A stretch of DNA of 64,000 bases from Lantana camara. Lineage: Eukaryota > Streptophyta > Magnoliopsida > Lamiales > Verbenaceae. Below are positions 53,676 through 64,000 of this stretch, one piece after another. Within the stretch, counting starts at the first letter, position 1. Every line of letters begins with the position of its first letter. The notes below the pieces were generated by a model, which made no database searches, was not told the DNA's origin, and was given only the letters and a program-made list of their open reading frames with translations. The position numbers and the translations under genes are program-made. Where the stretch lies: positions 47,006,501 through 47,070,500 of the forward strand of contig CM074860.1 of NCBI GenBank assembly GCA_037501455.1. The letters run 5' to 3'.

Positions 53676-55318
53676 GTCATGTTGTGTCTGTCTAGATCGT
53701 ACGACATGGGAATAACTGAGCATTGCATTGTTTGACTTAATACTTTGACCCTTCGGCATGAATTATTTCGTGATTATATGATTGTGTGCACATTATGACT
53801 TTGATTATGCAACATTTTATTTTATGTGCTTTATAAATTACAACTAATTATTGCATTTACGTGATATACTTGTTGCATTTTGTTTGCATCTTAATCCGCA
53901 TGCATCGAATTTAGTGTTTGAATTTCAACGTGCCCTATGAGCCAACATTGAGATTTTTCCTCCGTCAATACTACCTATTTGAAAGATGACGTTTGACGAA
54001 TTTTCGCCTTGAGAATTCGTTCATTTGAAAGTAGTCAACTTGTTGAGGGAAATGAGTCAATGGAGGAGAATCTGATCAAGTAGAACCGATTTGAAGGAGT
54101 TTGATGAGCTTTCGCCTTGATGATTCGTTTATTTGGAAGTAGTCACCTTGTTGATGGAAACGAGTCAATGTAGAAGAATCCGATCAAATAAGATCCGATC
54201 AAGTTCAAGGGATGTGGATAGGTAACCATGTTACTTAAGCAACGAGCTACAAACCATCTGTGAGTGTTGAAGGTTTTGGTGCCGTTTAGAGTTAACAAGA
54301 CAAGATTGGTTGTTAGCTCTCTGAGTGTTTTCTTCAAGGTGAGATGGAAGATTCTGCTGAGATGGAAGACACTGCTGAGGTGGGAATAGAACACTTAGAT
54401 GCCGAAAGACTTTATTCAAGTTTTAGAATCATATACCATGGATTGCTTTGGGAAGTGCTTAGCACCACGATCATCCAACGAAGCTCTGAGATAAATATCA
54501 TATTGACAAACGAATCATGGACAACCCCTTGAAGATGAGCAGACTAAGATTTAACACATAAATCAGAATTCTTGGGAGAAACTGAGGATGATTCTGGTTG
54601 AGCAAGGATTACGGTCTGGTAAGGGGTTGGGTGATAGACAAGCTTTGTTGAGTTACCACTTTACGAGAAGACTCAAGACAAAGAAGTTTAAATGATGAAG
54701 GTTGCATCATTATCGGCTTAACCAACTCCTACCACATAGTCTCAACCTCCTGTCAAGAGTTTGACACTACTGTGATCGGTACGCCAAGCATTCATGGCAT
54801 TTGCATATATGCATCGCTTAAGTATTCTTATCTTGTTTTGTTTGATGTCTGTGATGATTGTCGTTGTTCTGATTGTGATAACGTGGCTACCTGATCTAGC
54901 ATTGATAACCTGGAATATCTGTTTTTGGTGAACTATTTTTGAAATGAATAAGTTACGTGTTTCTGTGGATTAAGCATGTTTATGTGATTTAAAACTCCCT
55001 TGATTGCTCACTAACCTCGCATATAACATACAAACATACTGTAACCTTGTTTTGCAGGGATTCCATCGCGATATCCCCCTTGAGTTGAGGTATGAGCGTT
55101 GAATCTATACTCAAGGGATACTGATATCAGTTGAGTAAGGTACACCAAACATGCACCGCATACTTTTCATCAAGTGTTACTCTGATTTGTGTATGTATGA
55201 ATGTTGATCTGTGGATTTAATTGCAAGAGAGACCTTAGGCCCCCTCTTTTTACGTGTTGGAGAGATGTAGGATTCTCTCTATTTATGTGATAGAAAGATG
55301 TTGGATTCTGTAACAGTC
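53676..55318 (+). other. LARD-H interior, left part
   Basis: No coding potential beyond short frames. It begins GTCATGTTGTGTCTGTC, matching LARD-G's primer-proximal interior in inverse, and includes GATTCCATCGCGATATCC at ~55,060 and the first hairpins (GAGAGA/TCTCTC at 55,260-55,279). Confidence 0.7.
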
Positions 55319-56381
55319 CAAAACAGGGCCTGGAAGAAAATGGTAAACTAAGGGCATTGGTAAAGCGTTTATAGACCGTGATCCAACTTTATAAACCTTC
55401 ATGCATTGCATTCTTACATGAACTTTGTGCTCATATGTGATCTGACATGTTTTAAGGGGGAATTCTTGACCTTCGATACAGTTTACTATTCATTTCCCAA
55501 GCCTATATTACCCAATGCTTCAATGGAACCCTATAGGTTCATATCACATGTTTTCCTATCCTTTGAACTTGTTTTCCAAGCTCCGGAAACCTTCTTTGAA
55601 CCGTAAGGGCATTTTGGGAACTTACCGACCAAAGTTACTATTCATCTAAAAATGAGCTTTTGATTCTGATATCTTTCCTACCCAAGTTTACAGTCAAATC
55701 GATCCTTGAGTCGAGACGAGTCTATTGAAATCAATCTTGAATTGAAAATCTATTTTGAGCTTTGTTTTATTTGAAAATGTTTACGAAAACCCTAGTTCAC
55801 TATTTCTTCTACGAACGGTTTTCATTCGAAAATTTTTTTCCCTTCGGATTTGCACTACATGAGTTATTTCAAGATTTTTGAGACGTTTTACAGCCCTTGA
55901 TTCAAACCCTAGCTCGAAATTTTGAAGCGTACGCTTGTACGTAAGAATTCACTATTCATTCTATGTTTTCAACTTTCTATCGGCAAAATGTTTTATAGTC
56001 GATATTGGATTCAAAACGCTTCTCGATTTATTTCTTGAATTTTGGAAACAATCCGGACTCGAAAATCATTCTCGAAAGTCGTTTTTCACTCGTGTTGAGT
56101 TTCGGGCTCAAAACTTTTATTCACTAAAACTAATGTATCTTTCAAACGGTAAATCCGATTTCGACGTATGAATATGCGTTTCGAAGCTAATTTTTGCCCG
56201 GTCGGAATGGTTATACTTCCAGCCACTTACCTCCACGTTTTGGAGCTGAAATTACCGAAATACCCCCCAGCAGTCCCATTTTAGCTTCAAGAACAAAGTT
56301 AGCTTCCAAGAGAAGTTTTACCATTTTGCTCTCCTACCCTTACCTATACTTTTATTACAAGGTGAGGGGCTTCCCAACAAC

Positions 56382-56389
56382 TATAAATA
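56382..56389 (+). promoter_or_regulatory. TATA box in solo LTR F
   Basis: CAACTATAAATAGAGGCC, a near-ideal plant TATA box at the position conserved with gypsy-E. Being intact it could drive transcription outward toward LARD-H sequence. Confidence 0.75.
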
Positions 56390-57246
56390 GAGGCCTCATG
56401 CCATTCAGTTTCCTTGCTCAATGTTGTGTTAACAACTCCCTTTCTTTCTTCCTCCTCCCCCCTCTCTCTTAGGTTAGATGTTGTTTTATTTTGTTATGTT
56501 TTATGTTATGTTTTAGTGTAGTTTATGTTTTTATGTTATGGTATGTTTATATTATGTTTAGGTTGGGTCTTAGGGTCTTCCCTAAGACATATAGGATTTT
56601 ATTTTATGCATTTATTATATAGTTTTTATGATATGTTTCTTAGTAGTGAATTATGATTTAATTATTTAGTATATGCTATGAAATGTTATGAATTGTTTTA
56701 GTATATGGTATGATCATGTTATGGAGCTGTTATATGATGATAATTGATGCATGTTTATGATATTTTAATTATGTTCAAGCATGTTATGCAATGGAATAGT
56801 AACCTATGATTAATTATATTATAACTTGTTACATGTTACTATATGGTCTCAATTGATAAATGTTACATGATTAATGGTCTTGATGTGCTATGACTTATGT
56901 CTATGATATGTTATTACAATGTTACAATGTTACATGACTCATATGTTATGACTTGAGCTTATGATATGATATGGATTAATGGAATAGTACTTGATCATAT
57001 GTTATACACTTTGATAGTGTCACATGTTATAACCTAAGATAGAATAGTGTTTCATAACTTGATGTTATGCCTTAATTAGACCTCTTAACCATAGGTTATG
57101 CCTTTAACCTAGATCACACTTGCTTATTATAACATGAACTTGAAACTATAGGTTATAATCAAGATCATAATTGAATTAGGGTGTGTGTATGTGTGCATGC
57201 CGTGTGTGTGTGAGTGTGTGGGTTTGACCCGACCCTTTGACCCGAC

Positions 57247-57335
57247 AAGTGAATAGTAACATGTGAATAGTAATCCGTGAATAGTAATCTATAATAGTAA
57301 CTGTGAATAGTACTTTTGAATAGTAAAAGTGAATT
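57247..57335 (+). repeat. GAATAGTA repeats in solo LTR F
   Basis: Seven loosely spaced copies of (T)GAATAGTA-like units over ~90 bases, next to TTTGACC repeats; the related gypsy-E LTR instead has TTTGACC repeats and the GTATTTATAC minisatellite here. Confidence 0.75.
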
Positions 57336-57906
57336 AAAACTTGTGCTTTCTTAATAGACATTTGCACTTAGGGTTTTCAAATCCGGGGTCTAAAATGTGA
57401 TTTCAAAATGTGTTTTCTTTCGCGGACTTGTTTTATAACCTAAGGTTTTGCGATAGGATTCATAATTTGATTAATTCCTAATCGGTTATACTTAGATCAT
57501 AGTCCCACGTTAATGATAACTCACTTTAAGGATTCCTTTGTGTGTTATCCTTCTCTAATACCTTAAATGGTATTACTCTCTTATCATTACATGTTCTGTA
57601 CTTGTTTTATATGTTTATGTGCATCGTTTTAGAAGTGTGCCTTAGTTCTTAAGCTCACCTTAGTACACACTTACAGGAGTTAAGGTTGAGCACTAGAATC
57701 CCCAGGGCACTGCATAATCTATCCTACCTACTGTTACTAATAGGTGAGGTTATAAATGTTTTCAACTGGAACCATGAATACTTAAGGATTCAATTGTTTT
57801 GAAACTCAAAGCCTAGTGCTTTACATTCTTGTTTGGAAATACCCTTTATAGGGATGATCCTTCAAAGAACCCAATCTTATTCGTTATTCAATGATTAATG
57901 GCACAT

Positions 57907-57996
57907 GTTTTCAAAGTAATGCATCAATGGTTCAATGTTTTCAAAGTATTGCATCAATGGTTCAATGTTTTCAAAGTATTGCATCAATGGTTCAAT
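57907..57996 (+). repeat. 30-bp tandem repeat, three copies
   Basis: Unit starts GTTTTCAAAGTATTGCATC; copies at 57,907, 57,937 and 57,967, nearly identical. Because 30 is a multiple of three, open frames across it repeat and look protein-like, but they are artefacts. Confidence 0.9.
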
Positions 57997-59198
57997 GGTT
58001 CAATGCATATTTTCAATGGTTCATACATTCGGATTTCTTCTGGATGTCATCAATGGTGCAAGCAATCAATGGTTAATGGTATGGGCCCGGCGGTTATGTG
58101 TAGAGGTGATGCTCGGGGAGGTGAGCGCCAACGACATCACTAATATCGGCCGCCACACTAGGCGATTGACACCGACTTTAATCAGGAGGTTTGGTTAAGT
58201 AAGAATAATTTTTGGGAATGGACCGCAAATCTATTCCCAAATCAATGGTTAATGGTCACCTAGGGGTCGCTCCCCGAAGTGAAACTTGGTGGAGGATGGT
58301 GCATGTGTGTATGTGTTAGGGTGTTGTTGATCTCGGTCCGACACCCTATTAATGTTCATGTTTTCTGGAGTAAGGATGGAGAAGCCTAATCAATGTTTTC
58401 ATAAAGTTGGTTCATATCTTGAAAAGTTGTTCCCTACCCTTATACCGTTTTATGAAAATCATATGAACCAAATCATAGCATATGTGTGCGCGTATGACAG
58501 CATTCATGAAAGTGTTTTGAAAACTCTCATTTCTTATAGCATTGCATTAAAGGGTTTTATCACTTGAACTTATTCTTAAGTTCTTCATTAAAGCTTTGCA
58601 TTAAAGGTTTTACCTTATGAACTTTACTTCAAACGTTTACTTCAAGTACTTTCTTTTAAAGATATCCCTCACTTAGTCACTTTGACTAATACCTCTACCT
58701 GTTTTCTGGCCTCATGGTTTCAAGTCTTGCAGCCGCAGTCTAGAGGTATCTTGAAGCTGTAGAGTGTTCATTTTGTTTGAGTCAAGACTTTACTTTACTA
58801 ATCTATTTTGTGTCCTACGTATGTTATATGGCTGCATTGATACTTTACCTTATGCTTTTATAATAATCCTTCTGCAACCTGGATACTGCTACAATTTCTA
58901 TCTTATGCTCCCGTGACTATGTTCAATTGATATAGTAATGTTAATAGTCTCTTCTACTTAACGATCAGTACTTGCTTGTTTATATGCCATCACGCACATG
59001 TTCTGAAATGTTTTAAGAATACTCTGATTTTCCGCTACATAAGCCACATAGTTAAACACTATTATTGTTAATCGTTAATGGATATGCCGTTCGCTGGGGT
59101 ATTTCTTGAGTGATGGCTCACACCATTACTTGAGGTGTGCTTCAGTGCGGGGGTTGGGGCGCCGCTCTCTACCAACAAAGTGGGGGTACTAGAGATTC

Positions 59199-59520
59199 TT
59201 TCTAAGTTTTGTGCACGAGAGATGTTTGATTCTCTTATACTTTAGATATTCGGAGATGTTGGATTCTCTTGAATCTAAGGGTTTGAGAAATGATGGATTT
59301 TCTCAAACTAGAATGTTTGGGAGATGTGGAAATCTATCAGACTTAGGTTGAGAGATAGGGTTCTCTCATTATGTGCTTGAGAGACAGGGTTCTCTCAATT
59401 ATCTGTCTGAGAGATGAGGTTCTCTTAATTATGTGAGCGAGAGACGGGGTTCTCTCTCTTGTGTGTGCCGAGGGACGGGGCTCTCTCACCTTACTTGCTG
59501 AGAGATGGGATTCTCTCTTA
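59199..59520 (+). repeat. covarying hairpin array in LARD-H
   Basis: Continuation of the array after solo LTR F. Examples: GTTTGAGAAA/TTTCTCAAAC with loop TGATGGAT (59,281-59,308), TTGAGAGA/TCTCTCAA with loop CAGGGT (59,377-59,398), and GAGAGA/TCTCTC pairs with loops CGGGGT and TGGGAT. The same order of hairpin types as in LARD-G can be followed. F sits in the 3' arm of the hairpin that begins TAGAAAGATGTTGGATTC at ~55,301. Confidence 0.82.
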
Positions 59521-59830
59521 TTTGTTGTGGTTGCGTTACGCGTTGTCCTGGCTACGGTCTGCAAGTGACGAGTTTGCGGCGCCATCGAAGTTGAGTGCAG
59601 TGATAACTATTCATCTTATGGTAATGGTCGAACAACTTGATGAAAGCAACGGTCCAATATTTAACGGATCCCAATGACAACGAGACATTGCGAGAAGGGT
59701 TTAGTGAGGACAATGAGAGTAAACTTCATAACGGAGGCTATGTTTTATGTAATTCCTCGAGAAGGGGTTAAAATACTACAACTCGAAGCTTTTCCAGCTC
59801 GGCAGTGGAACCTGGGGACCAGGTTCTCTC
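59521..59830 (+). other. LARD-H interior between hairpin array and polypurine tract
   Basis: About 300 bases homologous in part to LARD-G 50,730-51,000 in inverse. No gene. Confidence 0.6.
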
Positions 59831-59843
59831 AAGGGGGAAAAGG
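59831..59843 (+). promoter_or_regulatory. polypurine tract of LARD-H
   Basis: AAGGGGGAAAAGG immediately before the LTR start TGTAACACCCC. Confidence 0.8.
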
Positions 59844-62800
59844 TGTAACACCCCGCATTTTCGGAGTAAGATACGACGTGTTTTCGTGCGATTAGATTGT
59901 TATTTATTTAACTCTACTTGTGCTTGAATTGCTTTATTTATGTTTTAGTAGTTTAATTGACTCTTTTGCAACCTTATGAAAACATGTGGACTTAATTGAA
60001 ATATGCGTTCAGTGTCAAATTGCTCTTTAAATTAAATTACGTGGCCTAATTTGAAATTAATAACAGTTGGGGATCCATTTCAAATTATGAGAAATTTAAT
60101 TGGGACTTAATTGGACACTACCCTCAATCTTGGGGGTACTTTTATAATTTTCTAATCTTTTATTGGACTTAATTGATCTTATTGGAAACTTGGGGACTCA
60201 ATCTCGTAACCTAAACTCTTGAGGGGCTTATCTACAATTTTCGAAAAAGAGGCCTTTTTATACGCCAGAAACCCTAGCTGCTTCCCATTTCTTACCTTCC
60301 GCCCCTCTCGAGCTTCAGCAGCAGCGCCAACACTTCCCACCGCGAAGCCACCATCAACCGCCACTTCCGTCGGATGACTATGACCAACCACCACCTTTCA
60401 CTCCCTCTCGTTCTCCTCACACATCTCCACCACCAGATTCATTGCTGGCGTTTCCTTGACCTTCACAAGCAGCAACGACAACAACTCCTTCCCCACCGAA
60501 CCACCACCGCCATGTCTTCTCCACCATCAGCCTCCATTCCAGGCGACCACCACCACCACACTAGCTAAGCCCCGTTGTTCCCTCTCGGAAGGATGACGCA
60601 ACCACCGTCAACCCAGATGAAGAAACGGAACGGAAATCGCCGCCGACTCATTGCCAGAATCTGTCCCTTCTCGGGCCAAGATCGTTACCGATTCTTCTCT
60701 TTCAATTTTTGATTGTAGGCTTTCGTCTTTCCTTTTTTCCGTTACCTGTAATTTTTTTTATAGAATAACTGGGTATAGTGTAGTTGTATAATTATTCTTT
60801 TATAAACTGAGAATTGAACTTTCAATTTAATGAGTCGTGTTGTTATGAGGAAATTTGCATTCTAATCTGAAAATTTATGATGGAATATATTTTGTAATGA
60901 ATTCTAGTTTAATTGATGATGTTCATATACCTAGCTGCAAATCGAGAGTCACTAACGTATGGTACATTTCGTGTATGCATCCTTCTATTTGATAAATTCT
61001 GAAGTTGGGATGTTTTAATTGGAAATCTGCTATGAGAAATTTTGTAAGATGGTTCGTAATTCATGTTTTGAATCATACATTTGTGTATTACAATATATGA
61101 CCTCACTAAATTGAATTGGAATTTGTAATTGCATGAAGTTCTTCAAATTGATAATTTATGCCCTTATAAACTAAACTAAATTGGGTTTCGTGGGACTAGT
61201 ACTTCTAGTATCTATATGGTAACGAGCTGAGTTGGGTGCTTCGTTTGTTTTACGAAATTAGGATCATATATATAAGTGTATTGTGTTTGGAGTGGAATTA
61301 AGTGGGAACCGTGAGGTATATGCTTTGTCTTTGTATGTCTGAGTTTAAATTTGTGCAAATATGTTATTCAATTAGATTAGCACATGAGTTGGGCAATTAA
61401 ATATTATACAATAAATGCATTATATGAATATCTGTATACATTCTTTAAGAACATGTTCGGTTGTTTGAAAATATGTGATTTGAGATTCAGAATTTAAGCT
61501 TCACTTTTAACTTCAAATTGTTCCTCGAGTGTCTACATGGTTCACTTGAAAATTGACTATGCTTGATAATCGGTAAACTGTGGGATCAACAAGTTTATGT
61601 ATATTAATTGGGATCATGAGTGTTGGGTATAGACTATGCATTTAACGATTCTTGAATAAGACATGCTCTTATATTTGGTTAATCGAATTTAAGGTGAGCC
61701 AATTATGATTTAATGGTCTTGGTTCGTATTATTTGATTTTTAAACTGAAACGAACTCTTACAGCTTAATAGAAAACTTTATTATTTATTAAAATGAATTA
61801 ATGTTTATAACATGACCAATTCTTGAATTTGTATAAACAAGTGTAATTATAATTTATGAGGTATTCGAGCATGAGTTTATTTGGTTTAATATGAGTCTGA
61901 TTCATTTTGGAACATTGAGTGTTGTACAATATTTGAATTTATCTTATACTTACATTTAGAATTTCTACTTGTAAATATAACCTTGTTGCGCATTGATATG
62001 CATTGAATGACCACGACACCATATCAAAGCACAACATGAACACTTATGCATAACCACGATCATGTTACGCAACGCCTTGCGTCTTGTTTGGTTCATGTAG
62101 AGTCTAGTCCGAGCTTCTGTATGTCTTGTCACAGAGTTTGGTGGTACCGGTGGGCCCGAGGGTTAGAGCGTTTAGCCCTTCACACTCTCAAACTCTACTT
62201 GCACAAGGTGAGGTTTAGGATTTTGTATAGTTATGCGACCTATGGCCTTTACATGTTGATTTCTACCCTTGCATGCGAGTATACCTTACTATAGATATGT
62301 ATGTGTTGGATATGATAGGTTTAAGACCTTATACGTGCATTCTGCGTGGGCGGGTGCCTTCGGGCTATATCCCTGCAGTGTGGGAATGTACGTGCGTGTG
62401 TCTTGCGTGGGCGGGTGCCTTCGGGCTATATCCCTGCAGCGTGGGAATATATATAAAAACCAGTTTTTGAGGCATATGTAAGCTATTTTGGAAAAATCAG
62501 TTGTGTTCTGATTCTTTTGCGAGATTGCCATGAAAGATTGGCGTATGTTCTGTTTTGTTCTGTTCTGTTGTGGATCCAAGGAGCTATGGGATAGACAGCC
62601 CTGGGATGGTATAGGGCTGTCAGGGATCAGTCTGTGTGTAGTTCCATTTGAGATATCTTCACACGCCCCGTGCTGTAGGGAAGGTGTGGTATCTTGAGCC
62701 TTTGGCTAAGGCCGGGGAGGCCACTTGTGGGTTCGCTACCACTTGTGAGTCTTTATGTTATAGATGGTTAGGGCGAACGCATGGCTCTTCGATCATTGGA

Positions 62801-63413
62801 GTAGAGGATAGATTGATTTTGCTTTATGTTCTGAGGAGTAAAGGTGGGAAGCTCGTACTCGCCGAGCATCTGTTCTATTCTGTTACGGAATTATGAATTG
62901 GGATAGAGTCTTTCTAGAAAATGTTTTCTAAACTTATATCTATATCTATTTGGGTTATTTCTAAATGTTTTGGTATGCAACACCTATCCTCGGTTCATGA
63001 GTCCATCCTTTTATTCTGTGCTATGCTCTTTATATATATATTGTGTGTGTGCGTTAGCCCCCTCACTCAGTCAGTTGACTGACCCCTCGTTTTATCTTTT
63101 AGTTTGCAAGTTTTCTTTTGGCTTGAGCTAGGCGGAAGTGAGTCTTCTGCGTCACACTTGTCAGTCTAGTTGGTGTTAGGATGCATTTGCCGCATACTCT
63201 ACTTTTGTTATGTACTTATGTTTCACACATGAAGGTTATGTTTATGTTCTACTTAGACTTAAACCCGTGTGGGGTTAGTAAGCTAGTACATGAATGTTAT
63301 TAGATATTGATGATACTTATGTTGATTATTATATTGGATTATGAATTGAAATTCTGGACTAGGTACCTATGCTAATTGAACCCGTCACCTGTTATGTACG
63401 TTGATATTCGGGT
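59844..63413 (+). repeat. LARD-H 3' LTR, interrupted at 63,413
   Basis: Starts TGTAACACCCCGCATTTTCGG. A TATA-like TTTTTATACG at 60,255-60,264 precedes a C/A-rich block (60,264-60,700) that resembles a 5' UTR. Near 62,340-62,450 a ~60-bp unit (GCGTGGGCGGGTGCCTTCGG) is duplicated. The CTCACTCAGTCAGTTGACTG dyad lies at 63,063-63,082. The LTR end is missing where LTR I begins. No host gene is seen in it. Confidence 0.7.
62340..62453 (+). repeat. two-copy ~60-bp tandem repeat
   Basis: The unit with GCGTGGGCGGGTGCCTTCGG and CTATATCCCTGCAG occurs twice about 60 bases apart (from ~62,343 and ~62,404). Confidence 0.85.
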
Positions 63414-64000
63414 TGTGACACCCCGGGTTTTCGGCCATCCAGGTAGGCACTTACGAGAGAGCTAATTGTGTAATTTAAATTATTTTAATTTCATATTTAA
63501 TTGAATTATACTTTATTATTTGAAATTCTCATATGAACTATTTGAATTTATATGAAATATTCGAATTATATGTCAAAATTGCCTAAGTGATTGATGATAC
63601 GAATTTTTATAAATTTTATGATATGTAAATTTAATTTCCGAGTATGCTAATTTTTGTGAATTATGTGATTAAGGGCTTAATCGTATGATTTATTTAATTT
63701 TGGACTTAATTGAAATTTGAACTTGGACTTATTTGAAACTTTTTAAAAGTTTTGGACCTATTTGAAAAATATCGTTTTTAATAAAATTTTTATATATTTT
63801 AAATCGTTTAAATATTATTTTAAAATTTTATTTATTGTTTCTTTTAAAAATTTGATTTTATTATTTGAATAATAAGCTTCTTTTTTGAAAATGTTTTGCG
63901 TTTGTGCTCGATTTGAGATCAAATTTCCGTGCCGATTTAATATGCATGAATTATACATGTTATGAATTCGTTTATATGCTCGTTTTAATTTTTCGGACTT
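63414..64000 (+). mobile_element. start of LTR I, runs off the window
   Basis: TGTGACACCCCGGGTTTTCGG is a typical LTR start of this gypsy group and lies abruptly inside the LARD-H LTR. The following sequence is AT-rich and non-coding. Orientation plus. The rest lies outside the window. Confidence 0.6.

Larger units (their letters stand above)
55319..59193 (+). mobile_element. solo LTR F of the gypsy-E family
   Basis: 3,875 bp starting TGTAACAGTCC, flanked by a perfect 5-bp duplication GATTC (55,314-55,318 and 59,194-59,198). It is collinear with the gypsy-E 3' LTR in inverse. No interior and no second LTR are present, so it is a solo LTR left by recombination between the two LTRs of a full insertion. 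The last ~30 bases differ from the LTR end seen at gypsy-E, so the terminal CA is not visible. Open frames inside are short. Confidence 0.75.
53676..63413 (+). mobile_element. LARD-H: second copy of the non-coding family, opposite strand
   Basis: Plus-strand relative of LARD-G. It lacks its 5' LTR and primer site; the interior starts about 35 bases downstream of where the primer site should be. Interior: 53,676-55,318 and 59,199-59,843, split by solo LTR F. The polypurine tract AAGGGGGAAAAGG leads into a 3' LTR from 59,844 that runs at least to 63,413, where another LTR starts. Interior homology with LARD-G includes the hairpin array and the sequence just past the primer site. Confidence 0.75.

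Noticed and set aside
54143..54532. Open frames of 60-83 codons in the LARD-H interior
   Set aside because: Short, overlapping on both strands, with no domain and no conserved counterpart in LARD-G.
57891..58198. Repeating QWFN-type peptide frames
   Set aside because: They come from a 30-bp tandem repeat, whose length is a multiple of three, inside a solo LTR.
60264..60700. Possible host gene 5' exon (CAGAAACCCTAGC start, His/Pro-rich frame of 64 codons)
   Set aside because: It lies inside the LARD-H LTR just after a TATA-like box, and the frame is short and compositionally biased; more likely LTR leader sequence, though a captured fragment is not excluded.

Overview
This is nuclear DNA of a flowering plant, most likely a eudicot. 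It is AT-rich, has long non-coding stretches and (TA)n microsatellites, carries one recognisable host gene (a hybrid proline-rich protein), and is otherwise a nest of plant LTR retrotransposons with some DNA transposons. I cannot name the species. Element names (copia-A and so on) are mine.

Layout. 1-2.4 kb: intergenic DNA and the HyPRP gene on the minus strand. 3.28-5.46 kb: a Mutator-like element with ~295-bp terminal inverted repeats and a perfect 10-bp target duplication; it holds two short gene-fragment relics (F-box-associated and GRF zinc-finger types), which is Pack-MULE architecture. 5.66-6.40 kb: end of an LTR (J). 6.40-38.2 kb: one old plus-strand copia element (copia-B). Its 5' LTR is split into three pieces by copia-A (7,336-19,699) and copia-D (20,842-30,109), and its leader is split by copia-C (31,977-36,960). 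Copia-A's 3' LTR in turn holds a truncated CACTA element, a SINE inside that, and a non-autonomous hAT element. 38.2-47.07 kb: a chromovirus of Tekay type (gypsy-E) with gag-pol and an extra ORF upstream of gag. 47.07-53.68 kb: LARD-G, a non-coding LTR element. 53.68-63.41 kb: LARD-H, the same family on the other strand, interrupted by a solo LTR (F) of the gypsy-E type. 63.41 kb to the end: start of another LTR (I).

How the parts fit. Target duplications show the order: J, then B, then A, C and D in B; CACTA and hAT in A; G in E; F in H; I in H. By hand count the two LTRs of a copy differ by about 0.7% (D), 2% (overlapping part of G), 3.5% (C) and 5% (a 430-bp block of A), so activity was spread over time. 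All coding elements are broken, mostly by stops, small duplications and altered catalytic residues. D and the G/H family look non-autonomous and would need proteins from relatives.

Most unusual structure: the non-coding interior of G and H holds about a dozen short tandem hairpins whose stem sequences vary but stay complementary, with a conserved G-rich loop. This is covariation expected of a selected RNA (or DNA) fold. Similar in spirit, the leaders of A and B carry a dyad motif four times at ~100-nt spacing, and copia-D has different small hairpins in its leader.
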